Source: Exophiala sp. HKRS030 | Lineage: Eukaryota > Ascomycota > Eurotiomycetes > Chaetothyriales > Herpotrichiellaceae | Reading direction: 5' to 3' | Length of the DNA: 64,000 nucleotides | Assembly: GCA_023897205.1 (NCBI GenBank) | Contig: JAHWDD010000009.1 | Coordinates: 1,488,001 to 1,552,000 of the forward strand | Shown here: positions 55,868 to 64,000 of the stretch, one piece after another | Layout of the letters: every line of letters starts with the position of its first letter | How positions within the stretch are numbered: the first letter of the stretch is position 1 | Position numbers and translations under genes: made by a program | Notes under the pieces: model-generated | What the model was told of the DNA's origin: nothing | The model's database searches: none | The model's input: the letters and a program-made list of their open reading frames with translations, nothing else

Positions 55868-57454
55868 ATGACGACTCCTGGCAAGGTGTCCAGAGCATCT
55901 ACAGACTCCAAGAGACGCATCATCTTCATCCATCCTGACCTCGGTATCGGTGGTGCTGAGCGTCTCATTGTCGACGCTGCTGTAGGCTTACAAGAGCAGG
56001 GGAACAAAGTCACCATCTTCACTTCCCATTGTGATCCCCAGCATTGCTTCGAGGAAGCTCGAGATGGTCAGTCCTATATACTTGTCCCGCTACGATGTTG
56101 GCTAAGCATTGACAGATTTGTGAGTATAGGCACCTTAGATGTCCGAGTTCGCGGCAACACCCTCTTCCCTCCCACTCTACTCAATCGCTTCCACATTCTT
56201 CTTGCCATCCTCCGTCAGATTCACCTTCTCCTCGCCATTTCAGTTTTCAGCAATGAGCTGGATAAGCTGCAGCCGAATGTCTTCGTGATCGACCAACTCT
56301 CTGCCTGTGTTCCTCTGCTAAGATGGTTATACCCTTCTCGACAACGCACTCTGTTCTACTGCCACTTCCCTGATCAGCTTCTTGCAGATCGTCAGACATC
56401 AGGCCTCCTTGGCGTAGCAAAGTCCATATACAGGCTGCCTTTTGACTGGCTGGAAGGCTGGAGCATGAGCGCAAGTGACAAAGTTGTCGTAAATTCCACA
56501 TTTACAAAGTCAGTGGCTGCTCGCACCTGGCCAGCTTTGGCAGGATCGGTCGGGGTGATATATCCTTGCGTCGACGTATCAGATGAAACAGGTCAGGCTG
56601 TTCCGCTGCAGAAGCCTCTTTGGGACGGCAAATTCAAGATCTTTCTCAGTATAAACAGATTTGAGCGCAAAAAGGATATAGCCCTGGCCATTAGAGCTTA
56701 TCATAATTTATCCTCAAAAGAACGTCGAGGAACACGGTTGGTATTAGCTGGTGGGTACGATCAGCGAGTGACCGAAAATGTTCAGTACCACAAAGAACTA
56801 GTTGTGCTGGCTGAAAAATTGGGATTGTCAACAGCAACGACAAGAACAGCCCCTACAGCTTTGGCTATTCCTGATGACATCCAAGTCTTGTTTCTGTTAT
56901 CTGTGCCCGGTCCATTCAAGGAGACACTGCTCAACAATGCGCAACTATTGCTCTACACCCCTACAAATGAGCACTTTGGCATCGTGCCCGTAGAAGCGAT
57001 GCTTCATGGAGTACCGGTCCTAGCCTCCAACACCGGAGGTCCCCTGGAGACCATAGTCGAAGGGAAGACTGGTTGGTTGCGCGATGTGTCCAGTCTTGAA
57101 GATTGGACTGAAATTATGAGAACGGTCCGAACCATGAGTTCAACGGACCTTCGTCAAATCGGCCTGAACGGCAAGGCGAGAGTACGTGAGCAGTTCTCGC
57201 GGCCAATAATGGCGAGCAAATTCAGTCTAGAGATGGACCGGATGCTCAAGGAGCAGAGGAGCAAATTTTTGGAGCGAAAAGATATTGTACTTGGTCTCTG
57301 GCTTGTGTTGGCATTCGCGGCAGCATTGCTTGCGACCATCATCAAAGCCAGATACGGTCGTGGAGATAGACGAGTGACCGAGTTTGCACGCGCCAGGAGA
57401 ATGCATTCTGACGGTGAAGAGGTGGTCAAATTATTTCCAGCTGCCGAGCCATGA
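55868..57454 (+). CDS. ALG2: ALG2 mannosyltransferase (dolichol-linked oligosaccharide synthesis)
   Basis: Two exons (55868-56066 and 56130-57454) encode 507 residues. Alg2 adds the alpha-1,3 and alpha-1,6 mannoses to Man1GlcNAc2-PP-dolichol on the cytosolic face of the ER. Visible motifs: IIFIHPDLGIGGAERLIVDAA (donor-site loop), DGTLDVRVRGNTLFP after splicing, YCHFPDQLLADRQ, NSTFTKSVAARTW, FLSINRFERKKDIALAI, and the GT4 EX7E-type segment TNEHFGIVPVEAMLHG. A C-terminal helix (LGLWLVLAFAAALLATII) is the ER anchor. The 63-nt intron (GTCAGT...GTATAG) is in frame and stop-free; I remove it because the spliced sequence restores the conserved RDGTLDVRVRG. The ATG at 55868 is the first true ATG. Confidence 0.95.
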   Translation: MTTPGKVSRASTDSKRRIIFIHPDLGIGGAERLIVDAAVGLQEQGNKVTIFTSHCDPQHCFEEARDGQSYILVPLRCWLSIDRFVSIGTLDVRVRGNTLFPPTLLNRFHILLAILRQIHLLLAISVFSNELDKLQPNVFVIDQLSACVPLLRWLYPSRQRTLFYCHFPDQLLADRQTSGLLGVAKSIYRLPFDWLEGWSMSASDKVVVNSTFTKSVAARTWPALAGSVGVIYPCVDVSDETGQAVPLQKPLWDGKFKIFLSINRFERKKDIALAIRAYHNLSSKERRGTRLVLAGGYDQRVTENVQYHKELVVLAEKLGLSTATTRTAPTALAIPDDIQVLFLLSVPGPFKETLLNNAQLLLYTPTNEHFGIVPVEAMLHGVPVLASNTGGPLETIVEGKTGWLRDVSSLEDWTEIMRTVRTMSSTDLRQIGLNGKARVREQFSRPIMASKFSLEMDRMLKEQRSKFLERKDIVLGLWLVLAFAAALLATIIKARYGRGDRRVTEFARARRMHSDGEEVVKLFPAAEP

Positions 57455-57800
57455 TTAGACACATTATGATAAACTCAAGTTTACAGAACACATTTGACAT
57501 TGAAATCTAAGTCGTCCTGTCAGTCTCATTCGAATTATCAATTAATGTGAGGTTAAGGTGGTCAATGACTTCTCCTATACAACTTTCTCCCATGACGCGC
57601 GCGAGATAAAGTGGTGACGCGCCAAGATTGTTTTGCGCTTTCCTCGTCTGGAACAAACTACATTATCCCTTGTACCACCCTCGTCCATTCCCTGGAGCAT
57701 CTTCGCCGCAGGACACAATCCAAGGAGTCACTGTTATTGCAAACTCTCATTCGCAGTGTCCTCGTATGCTTATAGATGCAACATTGTCTCAACTTCAACC
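57455..57800. other. Intergenic, EME1 promoter
   Basis: A short spacer between ALG2 and EME1. It contains CGCGCG and two ACGCG words near 57595-57620, which resemble MCB-type (ACGCGT) S-phase elements but are not exact. Nothing coding is supported. Confidence 0.35.
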
Positions 57801-59759
57801 ATGGCCGAAGTTATAGATCTCTTGTCATCAAGTTCGCCACCGCCCACGCAACTATCCCTCGACCCTTCTTCGAAGCCGGTGGCTACGACAATATTGAATC
57901 ACATTTTCGAAGATGTAGACGACCTTGTCGACACTGGATCCATCGACTTTGCCATCGACCGCCTGTCCAAAAAACCGAGATTGAGCCCAGAGTTGCCTGA
58001 AATCACGATGCAAGCGACCAAGGTTTTTGGCGTCGGGAAAAATGCGACACAGCCTGTTTACGAACTATCCTCGGAGGCCTCATCTGTACCAGAGCTCAAA
58101 TTCGGTACAAACGGCCTCCTCCAGCCAAAGCCATCCGGGTTGTACAGGACCGACGAGGTTGACGATATTATTTTCACTTCGTCCATTCCAGAAGTTGAAC
58201 GCCGTGCACAGGGGAGACCGAGCAAGTCTCAGCCCTTTGAAGCACTCGCAGATGTCGATGTCAATCTGCCCCACCCCGGTATGACGGATGAGAGACAGAA
58301 GCAGTATTCGCACCGAACAGCAAACTTACTGGCGGTTCTTTCCCAAGACACCGTTGCAGAAGGGAAGCATAAGCATAAGCAACCACTGACGACAGCGGCG
58401 ATGGCATCAAAGCTAAGAAACACTAGGTCACCCCTGCCCGACCATATTGAACACTCTTCAAGTCCGCCCAAAGCATACACCAAGAACGCTGCCAAAGTAT
58501 CAGATAAAGAGAAGGCCGCCAAGGCTGAAGAAAGAGCTGCGGCAAAAGCGAGCCGCGAGGCTGGAAAAGAGGCCGAAAAGGAGCGGAAGAAACTTGAACG
58601 AGAACTCCGGGCTCAGGAAAAGCAAAAAGCAGCTGACCTTGCGGAGGCGAAAAAATCACGGACCAACAAGAAGGAGGCTGTACCGGAGATGATTGTTGAC
58701 ATGGCAAGCTGCTTGCAAGGCACAAGTGTAGGTAACCAAGTGGAGGAGTACATGAAGAATCTGGATGTCGAGGTGACCTTTTCCGAAACGGATGTGAACT
58801 TGCCAGGTGAAACTCCGGAGCAGATGCAGTACGGCAACCTCGTCACCTGGCGTCGCAAGGTCAAGTCCTCTTACAACGATGAGGAAGACAGATGGGAACC
58901 CCTTCCAACAAGTCGAATTGTCAAAGAGCAGCATGTGCTGATTCATCTCCCTGCGGTGGAATTGGCCGCCATGCTCAGCGTCCCGAAGTCAGCAGAGGCA
59001 AGCGAGTCAATTACGGAAGGCGACATGAAATCCAATCTAGACACACATGTCGCTAGCGTCCGGCGACGATTTGGCAGGTGTACTCCTATCTACCTTATCG
59101 AGGGACTGAATGGTTGGCTGAAGAAGAATGCAAATGCCAAGAACCGAACCTACACTGCTGCTGTGAGGTCTCAGATGGCCGATGCTGATCCATCCGAGGC
59201 CAACAACGTGCGGAAAACTCAAGCTAGACCTCGTAAGCGCAAGAAGCCGTCCACTGACACCCTCGATCTCTCCTCAGTGACGCCTGAGGTGGTGGAAGAT
59301 GTCCTCTTGCACCTTCAAATCGCACACCAACCAGTTCTAATTCATCATACGACATCACCTGCAACCACAGCCTCTCAGATATCTGCACTGACCCAGCATC
59401 TGGCGACGCGGCCATATCGACAGGTTCAGCTCGAGTTCAACCTCAAGTCGGCGACATTCTGCATGGATACTGGCCAAGTTCGCACCGGAGACGACCCTAG
59501 AGATACGTTTGTGAAAATGCTACAGGAGGTTCAACGTGTCACGCCGAGTATGGCTTATGGCATAGTTGACAAATTTGACAGTGTCAGGAAACTCGTTCAG
59601 GGATTTGACCGGCACGGGAACTTGCTTCTCGAAGATGTGCGGAAGAGTGTTAACAAAGATGGAGGTTGGAGCGACAAGAGACTTGGCCCTATGGTCAGCA
59701 AAAGACTATTCAAAGTCTTCATGGGTCGAGATCCCCTAGCGACCGACGGCATGTCATAA
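57801..59759 (+). CDS. EME1: EME1, regulatory subunit of the Mus81-Eme1 endonuclease
   Basis: A single exon of 652 residues. Eme1 pairs with Mus81 to form the structure-specific nuclease that cuts replication forks and recombination intermediates in the nucleus. The start (MAEVIDLLSSSSPPPTQ) is the typical acidic, SIM-like EME1 N-terminus. A charged, Lys/Glu-rich coiled coil (about 230-290, KAEERAAAKASREAGKEAEK) leads into the ERCC4-like fold: GTSVGNQVEEYMKNLDVEVT, TPIYLIEGLNGWLKKNANA, VEDVLLHLQIAHQPVLIHHT. After that come the tandem helix-hairpin-helix elements (FVKMLQEVQRVTPSMAYGIV; KRLFKVFMGRDPL). The nuclease ERKxxxD motif is absent, as expected for the non-catalytic partner. The frame is open upstream of 57801, but ATG there is in good context. 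Confidence 0.92.
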   Translation: MAEVIDLLSSSSPPPTQLSLDPSSKPVATTILNHIFEDVDDLVDTGSIDFAIDRLSKKPRLSPELPEITMQATKVFGVGKNATQPVYELSSEASSVPELKFGTNGLLQPKPSGLYRTDEVDDIIFTSSIPEVERRAQGRPSKSQPFEALADVDVNLPHPGMTDERQKQYSHRTANLLAVLSQDTVAEGKHKHKQPLTTAAMASKLRNTRSPLPDHIEHSSSPPKAYTKNAAKVSDKEKAAKAEERAAAKASREAGKEAEKERKKLERELRAQEKQKAADLAEAKKSRTNKKEAVPEMIVDMASCLQGTSVGNQVEEYMKNLDVEVTFSETDVNLPGETPEQMQYGNLVTWRRKVKSSYNDEEDRWEPLPTSRIVKEQHVLIHLPAVELAAMLSVPKSAEASESITEGDMKSNLDTHVASVRRRFGRCTPIYLIEGLNGWLKKNANAKNRTYTAAVRSQMADADPSEANNVRKTQARPRKRKKPSTDTLDLSSVTPEVVEDVLLHLQIAHQPVLIHHTTSPATTASQISALTQHLATRPYRQVQLEFNLKSATFCMDTGQVRTGDDPRDTFVKMLQEVQRVTPSMAYGIVDKFDSVRKLVQGFDRHGNLLLEDVRKSVNKDGGWSDKRLGPMVSKRLFKVFMGRDPLATDGMS

Positions 59760-60728
59760 ATCCGATAGATGAGAGTCAGCAAAGTGAGCATCTGCCCCCA
59801 ACCAGGCGACAGCCTCAAGATACCAACATAGGATATTTGCATGCTTGGTACTCCGTGTGCATTGCCCCAACTCTTGGCACATGATTAGCTAGATTTAGAG
59901 GTATTGCTGCTTGCCACCTGGGAGGCCTGAGTCTAACTCAAGATCAGGCTTGAAACAAAAAGCCTCCTCCATGTTATGTCGGCTTCTTGATAACTAGGTC
60001 AACAATACGGACGTAATGTTTTGATCAGACAAGTTGTCGGTGCTCAGCGGCCATCATATCACACTCTGACCGCCAAGCGTCCGCAGGGCAAGTACAATTC
60101 CCATCGCCAGTTCTTACACGGTCCGACGGTCCCTGACTTGTTCATTGAGTCATGTACTCGTACAGAATCCAGTGCTACAGTTCCAACCATGCTTGACGGA
60201 AATGTGCAGTCTGCGCGACATGACGCGGCAAGACCATCATGTCTTGCTTCTGCAGGGAGGCCCGGCTCATTAGGCCTGGGCCTGACTAGTCCTCACGCAT
60301 TGCTTCAATTACAAGGTCGAGTGACCAAGTATGAGGCTAAGGTCGTCAAGTCTCCAGAACTGGCGAGATCGTGTCCAGCAACCTTTTGGCCCCAAGGCTA
60401 GGTGCTTCAGACCCCTGCTTGTATTGTTTGGCCCACGAACCTAAGCCTTAAACTTGATGGTTAGTGCCAAACGCTGCAAATCATGTAACTTAGACAGGGG
60501 GCGGGATGATTGAAGCTACTCGTGCCTGTCCTGCCTTTGGAACGTTGCACAGCCAGGCTTTTGATAACGATTTGCTTCTGTAAGGCTATGGTCGATAATC
60601 ACGGTTCTTAACGAAACCTCAAAGGAGTCATCTGGCATTCAATATTAAATGATCTCAACAAGTTCACTATTTCATACTCTCGAGGCGGATTTCGACTGTT
60701 TTGAAGTGCGCGACAACTTCGAGCTCCG
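59760..60728. other. Intergenic, no supported gene
   Basis: The region lies between EME1 and the multi-pass membrane gene on the same strand. A 126-codon frame (60021-60401) shows no motif. TTTGGCCCACGAACC-like segments hint at old repeat sequence but nothing definite. Confidence 0.35.
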
Positions 60729-63130
60729 ATGCCTGCCATGGCCTACACCAACAAAATGGCATACGTCGGCGTCGAGCTGGATGATTTCGAGCCTGAAAGT
60801 GCGCGATCCACAGACGACAGACTCGATCAATCCTCAATGAAAACTCTTCTGAGTTCCAAGATACAGGGAGGAGATTATACACCTACTTCCAGTATTCTCC
60901 ATTGGACGCATCGCCGTTCTGTCAAATATTTATGGCGATCATTCCGATCCAATACGAAACGGTTCTTTACCCAAGGCTTTGCAGAGCTCGGAATACCCAA
61001 TTGGCGCCACAATGTCTGCCAGTGTGCTATTCTCATATGGCCATTACTGTTCATTGGCGCTCTAGTGTCTATATTGCCAGTCATCACATCCAAAAGGCTT
61101 TTCCGCGATACAGACGCGTGTCAACCGTAAGTTCTACCTATAAGCAAGGGATTTTTGGGGCATTCTCCTTCACCAGCACACCTCTTGATAACACTTCCTA
61201 GGGACTCTGGGTTCTCGGTTGGCTACGGCACTTATAACATCTGGTCGCTTGCAGGATTTTTTCAGATAACACTGGGGTTTGGCCGACTATCCTTCTCAGC
61301 GGCCAAAGCTCTCACCGTCTCCTGGGATGTCAGTGCCCTTGAATGATCTTGGTCACGGTACAATACTGATGCTTGCAGATTATCCTCGGACGCGGCGGCC
61401 AGGCGCTTATGGTGTGGGTATCTTACATTGTGTACTCCAAAGCACTCGTTCGATCAATGGAGTCGTCGCCGGTGACCTATGGATCTTTCGAAGCAATTAC
61501 CTTACAAGGTGGCACACTGGTCTCTCTACTTAAACTCAGCCGTGACTTTGTCACGAATAGAACTCTTCGGGCAAGACTTGCTATGGCATGGATGATTGTA
61601 TCAGGCATCTTCGTGCTCGCATTCCAAACCTTGATCAGTGCCATGGCGGGATATACCGCGAACATCGAGTCCTACGTTCAACTGCCATCCGGAAGCATGG
61701 AGCCGTATTCGTCCTTCAGCACAGTACGATACATCATCCACGACGCGCATCGCATCAATGACAGCCTCACAAGGGATTTTATGGTCAGGACGAGTCACGC
61801 TCAATACGGCGACACTGTGCATTTGGGATACGGTGATGCCGATGCTTGTGAACTTCAGTGGTATCCACGTGATACATCTGAGTACAGCAACAGCACGGTG
61901 CTGGAATGGTCTGATGCCGCCGACCCTTGGGGGATTTGCGATTTTTACTGGGTATGAGAATCTTTCCCACCTCGACCCAGTCACGTCCCGTGTACCTTGA
62001 ACCTTTCAGCCTCTTCAAGAGAACCCATCGTCGTGAACCCAGTATGTAACTCGGCACTGATCCGTCTCGTGTAGCATGTTTCCGAATACGGCTTCAAATA
62101 TGGCTTTCTCGGCTTGAACAACGTCAGCTCGACATTCAACAACAGCGGAAAAATCATCCACCTCGACCCGCCGACTTTGGACATCAGGGCAATTTTCTGG
62201 AACGAGGCCTGGCTCTCGGATATGAACGAGACGAAGTGGTACTACTGGCCCTATGGTTTCAACTGGGAGACTCCGTCCGGCGACCGTCCCTTTCACAACA
62301 CGAGCACGAGTCCCATATTCAGTGACGGCGAATACAGTTACGACCTGGAAGACCTCAACCTGAACGGAAAATGTCAACAGCTTGACACGAGCTACAAGTG
62401 GGGCTTTTCGTTCCTGGTGCTGTTTAATGTCATCATGACTTTTACCGTTTGGTGTCTCGGCATGTACATACTTTGGCTGGACGCCTGGTTGAATTCGCGT
62501 TTCGATCGAGCAGGACGGACCATGGGCCTCCACCGTGCTGTTCTGGACCTGGCTGCCTGCATGAACCAAGACGTTGACGAGGGTGGCAGAGAGATGATGT
62601 CCAATGGGGAATTGCACGACAAGATCCGCAAAGGGCTCAACGGTGGACAGATCACGTATGAGATGCTGGACGAGAAGTGGCTCCCCGTCAGTCGTCGCGC
62701 GGTTCTCGACCTGTGGTGGCTCGACAAGAAACAGGAATGGCCCGGGAAAAGGGAGAAGATGAGGCGATTTTGGCCCGAGACGAAGAGGCGTTGGCAAGAG
62801 ACGAACAAGAAGGAGTTTTTGAAGCGATGGATCCCGGCACACAAGTACACGTTGGCGTTGTTCCTGTGCTCCCTGGGGTTCCTGGCAGCCGCCCTGGCCG
62901 GGACGCACGCCCCTCTGTCCACGGCGATGTTGACCGTCGCGGGGTCAGCCACGGCGCTTTTCATGGACGAGGCCCCCAAAGGCAAATGGGTCGTGTTTTT
63001 GTTCTGTGCCGCGTGGGGGGCCATCCTGATACCGGTGGGACCGTTTGTCTACCTGGACAAACATCACTACGCTCTCTTGTGGGGGACGCACGATGCTTAC
63101 GCGAAACTTCATTGGTGGTATAACGAGTGA
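60729..63130 (+). CDS. Large multi-pass membrane protein of unknown function
   Basis: Four exons (60729-61126, 61202-61328, 61379-61951, 62075-63130) encode 717 residues. Helices are visible at NVCQCAILIWPLLFIGALVS (about 97-116), IWSLAGFFQITLGFG, LAMAWMIVSGIFVLAFQTLI and WGFSFLVLFNVIMTFTVWCL. Three more lie near the C-terminus: LALFLCSLGFLAAALAG, TAMLTVAGSATALFMDE and VVFLFCAAWGAILIPVG. Between helices 4 and 5 is a long, probably extracytoplasmic domain with sequons and scattered Cys (ADACELQWYPRD...WGICDFYW; GKCQQLDTSYKW). A charged cytosolic domain (REMMSNGELHDKIRKGLNGG...VSRRAVLDLWWLDKKQEW) separates helices 5 and 6. I do not recognise the family; it may be a fungus-specific sensor or transporter-like protein. 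Confidence 0.78.
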
Positions 63131-63411
63131 GAGTGCCTTTTGAGTTGGACGATCAATTGAGTATTGGAGAGGATGACAACTGTGTACAGTAGATGATTAG
63201 ATGAATGATTGAAATGACGATATGGTATATGGTAAATGGCAATCGTACTCGCGAATTGGTCCATGATTGAAAACGACCGACTCGCGCATGCATGGGCTTA
63301 AGAGTGCTACATACAGCCTCTCGGAGGGTCCAAGTGACGGCAAACGCACTTGTAGAAAGCAAGAGGTTTGTCAGAGGTTTGCCGTTAGGGGTGGTTCGAA
63401 CCGAGGTGGTT

Positions 63412-64000
63412 CTATAGGGGGTCGAGAACCAGCGGACCATTCATGTCCTCGAGAAAGAGAGTCCAGTTAAGCCACGGTATGTCGTCTGATGGGTTAAACT
63501 CGGTCGTTGGTGTGGGTTTACGCTGGTAAGTTTGGTCTTGATTTTGATCTTGATTTTGATCTTGATTTTGATCTTGATTTTGATCTTGATTTTGATCTTG
63601 ATTTTGATCTTGATTTTGATCCGGGTTTGATGGTGATGGTGATGGAACTGTAATAGGAATTTCGAGTAACCCGTTTGATACGATACTCGTAGGTGCTGCC
63701 GTCGTGCAGAGTGGTTCAAGTTGGTTGAGATGATTATGATTATCATCGTCATCGTCATCGTCATCCCTTCGCCGCCACCCCGACCTGAAAGGTTGTGGTG
63801 GTGGTATATTCGAGTTCGAGTTCGAATTCGAGTTGTGGACGTGATCGTGATTGCTTCTCAGTGACCTCACCCTGGTCATGAGTTTACCCACTGGCCTCCA
63901 CGACCTCGACGAGTCCGGGTCGTCGACGAGGTGCGAGTGCCGGTCGAAATATCTTTCCGCCACCTCAAAGGCCCAATCCGACTTCGGACCGAAAGGTGCG
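63412..64000 (-). CDS. C-terminal part of a fungal transcription factor with a DQNQ repeat (runs off right edge)
   Basis: The frame enters from the right edge (PFGPKSDWAFEVAERYFDRH) and ends at the stop at 63414-63412, about 195 residues. The WAFEVAERYF block is typical of the last helix of the regulatory domain of fungal Zn2Cys6 factors, so the DNA-binding domain should lie beyond the window; this is family resemblance only. After it come SN and Asp homopolymer-like tracts (NSNSNSNSN, DDDDDDDD), then seven copies of a DQNQ unit encoded by a 12-bp minisatellite, then an acidic/aromatic end (DDIPWLNWTLFLEDMN) that could be an activation segment. The frame is intact within the window. Confidence 0.65.
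   Translation of the reverse strand, partial: APFGPKSDWAFEVAERYFDRHSHLVDDPDSSRSWRPVGKLMTRVRSLRSNHDHVHNSNSNSNSNIPPPQPFRSGWRRRDDDDDDDDNHNHLNQLEPLCTTAAPTSIVSNGLLEIPITVPSPSPSNPDQNQDQNQDQNQDQNQDQNQDQNQDQNQDQTYQRKPTPTTEFNPSDDIPWLNWTLFLEDMNGPLVLDPL
63538..63621. repeat. 12-bp coding minisatellite (about 7 copies)
   Basis: The unit TTGATTTTGATC is repeated about seven times almost perfectly. On the minus strand it encodes DQNQ repeats in the regulator C-terminus. Being a multiple of three, copy changes would keep the frame. Confidence 0.92.

Noticed and set aside
60021..60401. 126-codon open frame between EME1 and the membrane protein
   Set aside because: No domain or conserved-looking segment; surrounding sequence has no promoter or splice signals.
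1..64000. Secondary-metabolite backbone (PKS/NRPS), tRNA, rRNA, CRISPR or intact transposon
   Set aside because: Searched by eye for ketosynthase, adenylation-condensation, tRNA-like cloverleaf, transposase or reverse-transcriptase signatures; the only adenylating enzymes are stand-alone CoA ligases.

Overview
The window is a stretch of a filamentous ascomycete (Pezizomycotina) chromosome. The evidence is about 30 closely packed genes on both strands, many split by short introns (about 46-126 nt, GT...YAG, several with CTAAY branch points), together with Zn2Cys6 regulators, a GH72 wall transglycosylase, RTT109 and a CENP-S histone-fold gene. The overall gene set fits Eurotiomycetes, perhaps a black-yeast-like lineage, but that placement is an inference. 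No rRNA, tRNA, CRISPR or intact transposon was recognised.

Layout. 0.5-6.4 kb: a WW-domain protein, the H3K56 acetyltransferase RTT109, and a membrane-anchored pepsin-like pseudoprotease. 6.7-7.8 kb: a badly decayed secreted alpha/beta-hydrolase pseudogene. 8.3-12.8 kb: an extended SDR reductase followed by a Zn2Cys6 regulator. 13.4-21.5 kb: a KEN-box protein, acetoacetyl-CoA synthetase with a peroxisome-type C-terminus, and a small alpha/beta hydrolase. 21.7-24.3 kb: a dual C2H2 + Zn2Cys6 regulator with an apparent frameshift. 24.6-25.5 kb: an AT-rich, RIP-like patch with diverged tandem repeats. 25.6-34.2 kb: a catabolic-looking group made of an FAD monooxygenase, a CTF1/FarA-type regulator, a peroxisomal acyl-CoA ligase and a divergently transcribed 2,4-dienoyl-CoA reductase. 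35.7-47.3 kb: a GT25 glycosyltransferase, CENP-S/MHF1, an unresolved small gene, an MFS transporter, a butanediol-type dehydrogenase and a protein with a flavokinase-like but catalytically altered domain. 48.5-50.5 kb: a homeobox + C2H2 regulator pseudogene with several lesions. 51.4-63.1 kb: MARVEL protein, GH72 glucanosyltransferase, ALG2, EME1 and a large multi-pass membrane protein. The right edge cuts through a regulator carrying a coding minisatellite.

How the parts may work together. The most coherent group is the lipid/acyl-CoA set. Acetoacetyl-CoA synthetase and the acyl-CoA ligase both end in AKL and the dienoyl-CoA reductase ends in HKL (PTS1-like). The FarA/CTF1-type regulator lies between the monooxygenase and the ligase, and the six-base FarA/FarB recognition motif CCTCGG occurs in the divergent ligase/reductase promoter and three times within 142 bp upstream of acetoacetyl-CoA synthetase. 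The other strong theme is gene decay: two clear multi-lesion pseudogenes and two further reading-frame breaks, mostly in regulators and hydrolases, sit among intact housekeeping genes.
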